This document shows positions 29,101-35,530 of a DNA stretch of 64,000 bases, one piece after another. Under the pieces are notes generated by a model, which saw only the letters and a list, made by a program, of their open reading frames with translations, had not been told where the DNA came from and ran no database searches. Position 1 is the first letter of the stretch; the number at the start of each line of letters is the position of its first letter. The stretch comes from Spirosoma profusum (GTDB lineage Bacteria > Bacteroidota > Bacteroidia > Cytophagales > Spirosomataceae): NCBI RefSeq assembly GCF_014699005.1, contig NZ_JACWZY010000003.1, forward strand, positions 186,001-250,000. The letters run 5' to 3'. Both the position numbers and the translations under genes were made by a program.

Positions 29101-29658
29101 TTCATCGGGAATAGCGAGTCTGTAATTCCCGTTTCCGTCGGTAGTTGTACCGCGTGTCGTAGTTTTTATTTGAATATTTACTCCCGGTAAACCTTCGCCG
29201 TTTTCACCCGTAACTCGGCCTGATAGTTGTCTATCTACAGCCGTCTCGATGTTGATTTCAGTAGAAGCATTTTGCAGAAGCTGCGGTGCCGGAGCGACAG
29301 TTCTTTTTATCACAATTTGCTGACCCACAACCTCATAAATTAAATCTAGTGGAGTCAGAATGCGATCCAGTACCTGCGAAAGCTGTTCATTCTTCGCCTG
29401 ATAATTAATTTTTCGCTTCGATTGAATAATTTCCCGGCTGAACAGAAACTGGACGTTGGCCTGTTTTTCAATTCGCCGAATCGTCACTTCAACATCTTCA
29501 TTTTGGGCTGAGATAGTAACTCGTCGACTCAGAAGTTCCTGCGCCACGCCATCCGAGGCAAAGCCAACGTGGGTTAGAACAAGGGCTAGCAAAATTTGCA
29601 GGCTTGAGATTTTCATAATCCTGATCCAAACATTGCGATTGATGAAAAGGTAATGCAT
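26152..29658 (-). CDS. SusC/RagA TonB-dependent transporter with STN domain (second PUL)
   Basis: From the ATG at 29658 (MHYLFINRNVWIRIMKISS) the protein has about 1168 residues; ATGs at 29718 and 29616 are alternatives. Domain order: signal segment (MKISSLQILLALVLTHVGFA), STN domain (VTISAQNEDVEVTIRRIEKQ), CarboxypepD_reg domain (LSGRVTGENGEGLPGVNIQI), plug (SEVVVVGYGTQRKRDVTGAV, LVVVDGIPYG, IYGSRGAGGVILITTKRG) and barrel ending TLGVNLKF. With the FecR and sigma genes upstream it forms a second transenvelope signalling system. Substrate is probably an esterified xylan or pectin fragment, judged from the neighbouring esterases only. Confidence 0.93.
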   Translation of the reverse strand: MHYLFINRNVWIRIMKISSLQILLALVLTHVGFASDGVAQELLSRRVTISAQNEDVEVTIRRIEKQANVQFLFSREIIQSKRKINYQAKNEQLSQVLDRILTPLDLIYEVVGQQIVIKRTVAPAPQLLQNASTEINIETAVDRQLSGRVTGENGEGLPGVNIQIKTTTRGTTTDGNGNYRLAIPDEASTVLVFSFIGYATQEVTVGNQSVINVTLAADDKTLSEVVVVGYGTQRKRDVTGAVASVSEAILREVPSPNLVNQLKGRAAGVSIVSNGTTPGSQGQIRIRGNRTLTTSSNGSDGLDGPLVVVDGIPYGGLNDINPDDIVNLEILKDASATAIYGSRGAGGVILITTKRGKVGKPVFSYDGYHGITSIMGKYNVMNGQEYAQFKDDAAKYNRTAPGTTGYPLTQKEKDALAAGVSTDWQNLIYKPGFMTNHQLSMTGGVENTQYSLGLGYFNETGIIPSQDFSRINIRATIDQRIGKRIKVGLNTLNTLTYQNTPGGGGIPGGLVRLTPLASPYNADGSVNLFPAEGSIDAAIVSPLTINTKKDSYLGRTRSLRTFNSLYAELSILPGLRYRFNAGLNFSQSNYNGYGGPLTYFNTATVQSSSTAEISNTEYWDVNLQHLLYYDKTFGKHKIGVTGLYEVTQNHSLGSRFTITGVPADYIKTSNFSLASGTPVANSDFGNSFSELGLLSYMGRVNYSYNDRYLLTLTLRRDGSSTLSPGNQYFNYPAIGAGWNVIEESFMKEVPFISNLKVRGSWGISGNRNVGAYATLGALSAGYYNFGTGTAGQQLAYTVTSLPATGLGWQSTSQIDIGVDFGFLNNRISGSVDYYHQKTKDILLSVPLPPSNGAGSTLKNLGRTEGKGLETALTFEVLRNPTGFNWSADVTYFFNREKITQLTTPAEQSNIGAGWFVGQPLSVIYDYKKIGIWQTADKENGTLAKQTSPVQFAGQIRVEDVNGDGKIDASDRQILGNFQPAWEGGFTNRFSFKNFDLSIVTYARIGMKVIVPYLTGNSTGSGGFAFFNQGRVNQVKVDYWTEANPTNAYPAPDAGGAVANFGSTLGYYDGSFIKCRSINLGYTFSSQLIRKIGINSARIYVNATNPFIIYSPLVSQNLAVDPEGNSYASGTSTLNPQFASERGTPERQIAVNLNNPPVRQFTLGVNLKF

Positions 29659-29761
29659 ACATTTATGCGTTTTTGTTGTTTTGGAAGAAATGACAAAAAA
29701 CAGCCCCCTTCTCATCAATAGAGATGTAATGTGTGTAGCTAATACGTTAAGGGGCTTCCAG

Positions 29762-29786
29762 GCGATAGTGTTGGTAGCACTATCGC
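29762..29786. other. hairpin in the fecR-susC gap of the second PUL
   Basis: GCGATAGTG (29762-29770) pairs with CACTATCGC (29778-29786) around a 7-nt loop. It lies 64 bp after the FecR stop in a 191-bp gap, at the same place as the stem-loop in the first PUL. Attenuation or processing between regulator and transporter genes is a reasonable but untested role. Confidence 0.5.
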
Positions 29787-29849
29787 TTTTCTGTTAACAG
29801 GAGGTCGTTTTTGGGCATAGGTAGTAGTTTGGGTTAAGAGAAACGAAAA

Positions 29850-30917
29850 TTAATTACAACCGTGACTTTGTATAATCAGCTGGTTGTCAACGATTTCGTA
29901 CGTAGCTTCAATAGTCAGACAGATAAGCCGAATTTTTTCCAGGAACGGTACGTCGTTGAGTTGTCCGGTAAAGGTGCAGTTGGTAAGCATATTCCGATCA
30001 TATTGAATCGGCATATGATAGCTGGACTCCAGTTGGGCAAATACGTCAGGAATGGGTGTAAACTCGAAGCTAAACTGCTGATTAATAATGGCTGACGAAC
30101 TTTCTTTCGATGGAACGATGTCGTGTTTAACAACCTTTTCCGTCCTGGTTTCCAGATTGAGTTGTTCGTTTTTTACGAGTAGAACTGATTGATCAGGCGC
30201 GTCGACTGGGGTAACCGAAACTTTACCGGTTTTTACCTTCACAAAAGAGGAGGTTTCTTTAGCGAAGGAACGTACCTGGAAGCTGGTTCCCAGCACTTTA
30301 GTAGTCAAACTGTTGGTGTAAACCAGGAACGGTTTAGCTGGATTTTTGGTCACTTCAAAAAAACCTTCTCCCTGCAAATACACTTCCCGAAGCTTATGGT
30401 TATCCTGTTTATGGAAACGTAGCTGGCTACCCGTCGATAGCAAAACAGACGAATTATCTGGTAGCAGCACCACCAAAGACTGCCCCGTTACGTTCTTTAC
30501 AATTTTCCATTCCTGCTCTTTTAGCTGAGGAGTGTTACGTTCAGTTATGGATACGTACTGGCCGGAATCCGATTGACTGGATTGCCACCAAATAACAATC
30601 CCGATTACTGCGGCAGCGGCAGCCCAACGCCCCCACTGCCATAACTGCCTTACGAACGTAGTGGGCGGGGAAAGCTGAGCCAATATTTCGTCTTTATTGT
30701 CTTTTATCTGCTGATCTGAGAGCTCAATTCGCTGTCCCTGAATCACTAACAACGTAGCAACGGCCTGTTCGTAGAGATCCCTTTTTTCGGGATATTGAGC
30801 CAGCCATTGCTGCCAATAGACTTGATCTTCAGGACGCCGTTCCCAAACCCACGCCCGAAAAGCGTCGTTTTCTAAGAAGTCGTCAACCGTCGAAAATTGT
30901 TCGGGGGGCGGATACAT
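29850..30917 (-). CDS. FecR-type anti-sigma factor (second PUL)
   Basis: The 355-residue protein has an N-terminal sigma-binding region (residues 1-90, FRAWVWERRPEDQVYWQQWL), one transmembrane helix (WGRWAAAAAVIGIVIWW), a periplasmic FecR domain (VVLLPDNSSVLLSTGSQLRF, LQGEGFFEVTKNPAKPFLVY, TKVLGTSFQVRSF) and a C-terminal DUF4974 domain (FEFTPIPDVFAQLESSYHMP). It is encoded 56 bp after the sigma gene and just before its SusC. Confidence 0.93.
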   Translation of the reverse strand: MYPPPEQFSTVDDFLENDAFRAWVWERRPEDQVYWQQWLAQYPEKRDLYEQAVATLLVIQGQRIELSDQQIKDNKDEILAQLSPPTTFVRQLWQWGRWAAAAAVIGIVIWWQSSQSDSGQYVSITERNTPQLKEQEWKIVKNVTGQSLVVLLPDNSSVLLSTGSQLRFHKQDNHKLREVYLQGEGFFEVTKNPAKPFLVYTNSLTTKVLGTSFQVRSFAKETSSFVKVKTGKVSVTPVDAPDQSVLLVKNEQLNLETRTEKVVKHDIVPSKESSSAIINQQFSFEFTPIPDVFAQLESSYHMPIQYDRNMLTNCTFTGQLNDVPFLEKIRLICLTIEATYEIVDNQLIIQSHGCN

Positions 30918-30973
30918 TGTACTTTTCTACTATTTTATTGATAGTATGAAGTATTATTCCGTTTATACCCTTC

Positions 30974-31570
30974 TTAAAGGAAATTTTTTTGGAAAAAAAT
31001 GCAAATCGCTAGTAATGTGTGTACTAGCCAACGCGTCCGAAGCTTATTGAGTGCTTTCTGAAGAAAATTTGATACTGACTGGCGGTTTACGTTCATTACT
31101 TCGGCAATCTCCGGTATGGATAGATTCTCGTAGTAACGGAGGTATAAAGCTTCCCGCTCACGGGCCGGCAACGTAGCTAATTGATCCTGAATCATTTTCG
31201 TCATACTAACCAACGATTCCTGACGAATCAGCAAAGTTTCTGAGTCAATATCCGCCCCAACGGATGTATCCCAGTCTAATTCGTTACGTATCAGTCTTTT
31301 CTGCGTGCGCAAATATTGCAGGATGTGGTGACGTATTGATTTTAGTAAGTAATGCTTGATGGACTCCGTTTCATTGATCTGTAATCGATTTTGCCAGAGC
31401 TGTAAAAACAATTCCTGAATACAGTCCTCAACCACCGCTTCTTCCACCATAAACTTTAGTCCATAGTGTTTCAGCGCGCCATAATAGCGTTCAACCAGTA
31501 AGCCTAATGCCTGTTTATCACCCGCGCGATAGGCTTGCCATAGCGCCTGGTCCTGTGGTTGAAAAGTCAT
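30974..31570 (-). CDS. ECF (FecI-like) sigma factor (second PUL)
   Basis: The 198-residue protein has sigma region 2 (GDKQALGLLVERYYGALKHY, VEDCIQELFLQLWQNR, HYLLKSIRHHILQYLR) and region 4 (LATLPAREREALYLRYYENL, IPEIAEVMNVNRQSVSNFLQ). It starts the second PUL. It ends in a hydrophobic tail (WLVHTLLAICIFFQKNFL) like the first sigma factor, which is unusual for a soluble sigma and might tether it near the membrane FecR protein. Confidence 0.93.
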   Translation of the reverse strand: MTFQPQDQALWQAYRAGDKQALGLLVERYYGALKHYGLKFMVEEAVVEDCIQELFLQLWQNRLQINETESIKHYLLKSIRHHILQYLRTQKRLIRNELDWDTSVGADIDSETLLIRQESLVSMTKMIQDQLATLPAREREALYLRYYENLSIPEIAEVMNVNRQSVSNFLQKALNKLRTRWLVHTLLAICIFFQKNFL

Positions 31571-31854
31571 CGAATACGTATATGACGTATGCTTACAAAA
31601 ATGAAAAATTATAGAATTTTCCCGAATTATGCAATAATCACTTAAATGTGCGATGAGTTAGCTGAGTAGAGACGTAGTGATTCGAGTTACGTCCTATTCG
31701 CTCATACGTAGTGATAAGGTACGGGGATTATTAGTGTAAAAATGACACTCATTTTTGAAACACCAATATTTTACACAATATTTTTTAAGCCTGAATCAGC
31801 TACTATTTTGTCTAAAAAACTTGAATGGATAAGCCAGTGAACGTAGCAATCCGA

Positions 31855-32541
31855 TCAGGTAGGAATAAAATTTAGAAAGGAGTCGGTTTCCTGCTTGTAT
31901 TTGGCCAGGTCGACCTGATAATAGTAAGCCCCACGTCTCGAAAACCCTTTCTGCTTCTCGTCTAATTTGATGAGCAAATTTGTTGAGAGGATTTTCCGGC
32001 TGAAATTCCGCTTATCGAAGTTCGTGTTGTAGATAGCGTCATAAAGCTTCTTCAGTTGCGGAATGGTAAACTTATCAGGTAACAGCTCGAAACCAATAGG
32101 GTGTTGAGCGGCTTTATAACGTAATCGTTTAATCGCCAGGTCAACCATATCGCCGTGGTCGAAGAGCAAAATTGGTAAGTCGTAAATAGAAAACCAGCGC
32201 GCCTGAAACGTCTCCGAAATCTTGGATTCATAATCCGCCACTTTCACCAAGGAGAAATAAGCGACGGAGATGGTGCGAACAATTGGATCGCGGTGAGGTT
32301 CACCAAAAGCGTATAATTGCTCCAGATATACATCAGTAAGCCCGGTTAGTTCAAACAGAATGCGGGCAGCCGCCTGTTCAAGGCCCTCATTGGGTTGTAG
32401 CCATCCCCCCATCAGCGACCAGGTTTGCTCTTCGACGCCCCGTTTAACCAATAACACTTTTAAGCTTTCGCCGTCGAAGCCGAAAATGATGGAATCAAGG
32501 GCCAATAAGTAAGGATGTTGCTGCTTGTATTGATCTAACAT
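31855..32541 (-). CDS. Nudix-fold transcriptional regulator, AraR/NrtR-like
   Basis: The 228-residue protein has an N-terminal Nudix domain and a C-terminal winged helix (FTIPQLKKLYDAIYNTNFDK, KRNFSRKILSTNLLIKL, GFSRRGAYYYQVD), the layout of NrtR and of the Bacteroides arabinose regulator AraR. The Nudix box GWLQPNEGLEQAAARILFEL lacks the E after R and one of the paired E residues that bind metal, so hydrolase activity is unlikely and ligand sensing is more plausible. It lies 284 bp upstream of the second PUL on the same strand, and may repress arabinose or xylose genes there or in the GH43-containing PUL; the target is inferred. Confidence 0.8.
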   Translation of the reverse strand: MLDQYKQQHPYLLALDSIIFGFDGESLKVLLVKRGVEEQTWSLMGGWLQPNEGLEQAAARILFELTGLTDVYLEQLYAFGEPHRDPIVRTISVAYFSLVKVADYESKISETFQARWFSIYDLPILLFDHGDMVDLAIKRLRYKAAQHPIGFELLPDKFTIPQLKKLYDAIYNTNFDKRNFSRKILSTNLLIKLDEKQKGFSRRGAYYYQVDLAKYKQETDSFLNFIPT

Positions 32542-32689
32542 TATTGATTCTCCGGCCAGAATTTATTTCTGAGCGAAAGTAGACTATAAGTCACGTAGTT
32601 CGGTATACTTAATGAGCAGATTCAATGGATGTTCGCCCAATAAACAAGGTGAAACGTATTACCCTGTACCTGCTTACGGATCAATAAAG

Positions 32690-32720
32690 CAAAAAAAAAG
32701 CTCCCACTTACTGAGAGCTT
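32690..32720 (-). terminator. strong intrinsic terminator for a small minus-strand gene
   Basis: On the minus strand AAGCTCTCA pairs with TGGGAGCTT (9-bp stem, one G-U pair, 5-nt loop) and is followed at once by about nine T. It lies 21 bp after the stop codon of the 37-codon frame at 32742-32855. Confidence 0.85.
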
Positions 32721-32741
32721 ACCGCCTGTGGATCAGGTCGC

Positions 32742-32855
32742 TTAGCGAGTCCGCATCCGATAGATTGTCCGACCACGAAGGCCAACTACTGGGCCACCTA
32801 CTTCAATAATGCGGGGCCGGGCTGGGCGGTTGATGTGCAAAAAATTCGTTTTCAT
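32742..32855 (-). CDS. possible 37-residue basic small protein
   Basis: The frame reads MKTNFLHINRPARPRIIEV then GGPVVGLRGRTIYRMRTR. It is rich in arginine, has no membrane segment and matches no family known to me. The reason to list it is the intrinsic terminator 21 bp after its stop codon on the same strand, in a gap of 570 bp otherwise without a gene. The frame stays open to 32930 but the ATG at 32855 fits best. Its coding status is not proven; it could also be a small regulatory RNA ending at that terminator. Confidence 0.45.
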   Translation of the reverse strand: MKTNFLHINRPARPRIIEVGGPVVGLRGRTIYRMRTR

Positions 32856-33085
32856 TAGCAGTTGTTGTTTGTGATTGATGGCACAAAGATGAGCGTTTAC
32901 TTGCCAGGCAAACAATCGAAACCTTACCAAGCGTCAATTTTGAGGGGTAAATCACCAAAAATTGGCGATAAGTGGTATTCCCGTTTTGTAGAGCAATACG
33001 ATAAATTAACTATTGTATGCTACGTATCACTCGCCGATTTGTAAAATATTTCCAATAACGCTTGCATAACTATTTTTTCTCTAGT

Positions 33086-33104
33086 TACTTTGAATTTCAA
33101 AGTA
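33086..33104. promoter_or_regulatory. 19-bp palindromic operator, site 1
   Basis: TACTTTGAATTTCAAAGTA is a perfect palindrome about a central T, ending 7 bp before the ATG of the membrane-protein gene. Its core CTTTGAA-N-TTCAAAG recurs at 34069-34083 and 35507-35521. The likely binder is the winged-helix regulator encoded at 33729-34031. Confidence 0.8.
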
Positions 33105-33111
33105 CTTTTGA

Positions 33112-33732
33112 ATGAGAGAAGAGAAGGATTATACGCGGGATATAGCTCAGATACGTTCCATCATGGAGCGTTCTTCCAAATTTCTGTCGCTGGCTGGGTG
33201 GGCTGGTATCATGGCAGGGCTGTATGCATTAATGGGAGCTTATACTGCCTATAGGGTTTTTGATTTTAATCCTGATAAACTAGTATATGAGAGTTCTGAA
33301 AATTTAGCTTCCAACCTATCGAAAGTCATTCTATTAGCCGTTGTCATATTAGTTCTTGCGTTAGGAACCGCTATTTTTCTTTCTCATAAAAAAGCGACCA
33401 AACGGGGAGAAAACCTCTGGAATGCCCTTGTTAGGCGGCTGCTCGTCCATATGGCGGTTCCATTAGTTGTAGGGGGGCTTCTAGTTCTTATTTTAATCGA
33501 CAAAGGATTGATTGGCTTAATGGCTCCGCTTACCTTGCTGTTTTACGGTTTATCCTTATATAATGCCAGTCAGTTTACTTATGAAGAAGTTAAAAGTTTA
33601 GGGCTCATTCAAGTAGGGTTAGGTTTGTTTAGCGCTTACTACGTTGAGTATGGAGTAGTGTGCTGGGCTTTAGGTTTTGGTGTACTCCACATCATATACG
33701 GTATTTACATGCATTACAGGTACGAACGGTGA
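33112..33732 (+). CDS. integral membrane protein coupled to winged-helix regulator
   Basis: The 206-residue protein has a short charged N-terminus (MREEKDYTRDIAQIRSIMER) and about six hydrophobic helices (FLSLAGWAGIMAGLYALMGA, VILLAVVILVLALGTAIFL, MAVPLVVGGLLVLILI and three more). No enzymatic motif is seen. Its TGA stop overlaps the GTG start of the next gene by four bases, indicating translational coupling with the HTH regulator, and a palindromic operator lies just upstream. Membrane proteins of this form commonly precede such regulators in Bacteroidota; the function is unknown. Confidence 0.8.
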   Translation: MREEKDYTRDIAQIRSIMERSSKFLSLAGWAGIMAGLYALMGAYTAYRVFDFNPDKLVYESSENLASNLSKVILLAVVILVLALGTAIFLSHKKATKRGENLWNALVRRLLVHMAVPLVVGGLLVLILIDKGLIGLMAPLTLLFYGLSLYNASQFTYEEVKSLGLIQVGLGLFSAYYVEYGVVCWALGFGVLHIIYGIYMHYRYER

Positions 33733-34031
33733 AAATATCGATCAATGGTTTACAGAAGGCATTCGAGAGCAGAATCAAGCTTGGAATTATGGCGGCTCTG
33801 GCTATTAATAAGTCGCTTGATTTCAATTCGTTGAAGGATTTTCTTGATGTAACCGATGGCAATCTGGCAAGCCACCTGAAAGCGCTGGAGAAAGAGGAGT
33901 TCATTCAGGTAGAAAAATCATTCGTCAGCGGAAAATCGAATACGAATTATGCCGCTACCGAACTTGGTCGGAAAGCCTTCAATGACCATTTAAATGCCCT
34001 GGAGAAATTGATCAAAGGAATTGCTGAGTAG
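33729..34031 (+). CDS. winged-helix (HTH_34/MarR-like) transcriptional regulator
   Basis: The 100-residue protein starts at a GTG (VKISINGLQKAF) that overlaps the preceding stop codon; no ATG is available before the conserved core. It matches the HTH_34 winged-helix family: FESRIKLGIMAALAINKSLD, FNSLKDFLDVTDGNLASHLK, ALEKEEFIQVEKSFVSGKSN and TNYAATELGRKAFNDHLNAL. As a dimer it should bind a palindrome, and three near-identical palindromes lie before genes in this cluster, so autoregulation and control of the DUF4153-like and serine hydrolase genes are likely. Confidence 0.85.
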   Translation: MKISINGLQKAFESRIKLGIMAALAINKSLDFNSLKDFLDVTDGNLASHLKALEKEEFIQVEKSFVSGKSNTNYAATELGRKAFNDHLNALEKLIKGIAE

Positions 34032-34068
34032 AGGTCGTGAAACGTAATGGCTGTTTTTTACGCTTACA

Positions 34069-34083
34069 CTTTGAAATTCAAAG
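34069..34083. promoter_or_regulatory. palindromic operator, site 2
   Basis: CTTTGAAATTCAAAG (perfect 7+1+7 palindrome) within ACACTTTGAAATTCAAAGCA, 31 bp before the start of the DUF4153-like gene. Shares 14 of 15 core bases with site 1 and all with site 3. Confidence 0.8.
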
Positions 34084-34114
34084 CACTTAATAAGAATTTT
34101 TAACACATACACTC

Positions 34115-35359
34115 ATGAAAGACGAAATAATTACATCCTTAGATGATCCCGGGCAACTCGAAAAGCTGTACCGAACGAACAAAGTGCCTTTTAAGCGAGC
34201 ATTCACCGCGCTTTATCCAGAGCTTGAGGGCAACGTACTGGCTGATTTCTGGAATGCACGACTGAGTTACGAAAGTGATGAACTTAGCTGGGGCACACGC
34301 CAGGAATTGGTAGTTGTAATCGCTATTTCGCTTGTGGCGGGCCTTATTGCCAAATTGCCAGCGTTTTTGTCTATTGATCAGGAATTCTTCTTTTCCAGAA
34401 ATGTTGGATTTATCGTTTTCCCGATGCTATCGGCCTACTTCGCTTGGAAAAATAACGTATCAGTACGTAGCATCGCTATTCTCGTTGGCTCAACGCTGAT
34501 TGGTTTACTTTTTATCAATTTCATGCCCAACGATAAGAAAAGTGATACGTTAATTTTATCGTGCATTCATGTAGTCTTAGTTCTCTGGTCGGTATTAGGC
34601 TTTGCTTTCGTTGGCGAGACCAGAAATACGGATGAGAAGCGACTTAGCTATTTAAAGTATAACGGTGATCTTATCGTCATAACCGGGCTCATTCTGATAG
34701 CAGGCGGCATCATGACCGGTATAACTATTGGACTTTTCAAACTGATTGGCTTTGAAATTGAGAAGTTTTATTTCGAGAACGTAGTGGTTTTGGGGCTTCC
34801 TGCCGCACCCATTGTTGGCACTTATCTCATCCAGACCAATCCGCAGTTAGTCGGTAAAGTCTCACCGGTGATCGCCAAACTGTTCAGCCCGCTGGTCTTG
34901 GTGATGCTGGTCATTTATCTCGTCGCCATCGTTTATTCCGGGAAAGACCCTTATAACGACCGGGATTTTCTGCTGATATTCAATGCATTGTTAATTGGAG
35001 TTATGGCTATCATTTTCTTTTCCGTAGCCGAAACATCCAAAACAACGCAAAGCCTACCGGAGGTCTGGATTCTTTTCCTACTATCGGCAGTAACTGTGCT
35101 TGTTAATGGCATTGCCCTGTCGGCCATCCTGTTCCGAATTTCTGAGTGGGGAATTACACCCAACAGAGCTGCCGTTCTGGGTGGAAATGTTTTAATTTTA
35201 ATCAATCTGTTGCTGGTAACGGCGCAACTTTTTAAGGTTGTTTCCAGAAAAGCCAGACTAACCGAAGTTGGCGAAACCATTACGTTCTACCTGCCCATTT
35301 ACGCGTTATGGGCAATTGTCGTGACCTTTCTATTTCCTTTTCTGTTTGGATTCAGATAA
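34115..35359 (+). CDS. polytopic membrane protein, probably DUF4153 family
   Basis: The 414-residue protein has a soluble N-terminus (about 65 residues, LYRTNKVPFKRAFTALYPEL) followed by about ten hydrophobic helices such as LVVVIAISLVAGLIAKLPAF, SIAILVGSTLIGLLFI and LILIAGGIMTGITIGLFKL. The pattern and length agree with DUF4153 proteins often linked to HTH_34 regulators, but I assign the family from memory. It has operator site 2 in its leader and probably belongs to the same regulon as its neighbours. Confidence 0.7.
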   Translation: MKDEIITSLDDPGQLEKLYRTNKVPFKRAFTALYPELEGNVLADFWNARLSYESDELSWGTRQELVVVIAISLVAGLIAKLPAFLSIDQEFFFSRNVGFIVFPMLSAYFAWKNNVSVRSIAILVGSTLIGLLFINFMPNDKKSDTLILSCIHVVLVLWSVLGFAFVGETRNTDEKRLSYLKYNGDLIVITGLILIAGGIMTGITIGLFKLIGFEIEKFYFENVVVLGLPAAPIVGTYLIQTNPQLVGKVSPVIAKLFSPLVLVMLVIYLVAIVYSGKDPYNDRDFLLIFNALLIGVMAIIFFSVAETSKTTQSLPEVWILFLLSAVTVLVNGIALSAILFRISEWGITPNRAAVLGGNVLILINLLLVTAQLFKVVSRKARLTEVGETITFYLPIYALWAIVVTFLFPFLFGFR

Positions 35360-35392
35360 CCGGAGATACTATTTCATAGCTTAAAATCAACG

Positions 35393-35443
35393 TATTGCTG
35401 ACGTGTCAGGCTGAACCTGTCGAAGCCTTTAGCATCAGCAATA
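35393..35443. repeat. partial copy of class D palindrome
   Basis: TGTCAGGCTGAACCTGTCGA (35404-35423, then AGCC) matches one arm of the inverted repeat at 13354-13462 with one difference. It is bounded by short inverted ends TATTGCTGA (35393-35401) and TCAGCAATA (35435-35443). Confidence 0.6.
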
Positions 35444-35506
35444 CCATACTCTGCTTCGCCATTTACGCATAAATCTCGTTAATCAACTCACTTTTTTGCC
35501 TATTCA

Positions 35507-35521
35507 CTTTGAAATTCAAAG
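35507..35521. promoter_or_regulatory. palindromic operator, site 3
   Basis: CTTTGAAATTCAAAG, identical to site 2, ends 9 bp before the ATG of the serine hydrolase gene. Flanking CA before and G-C after the core are also shared with site 2. Confidence 0.8.
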
Positions 35522-35530
35522 CCATTTTCC

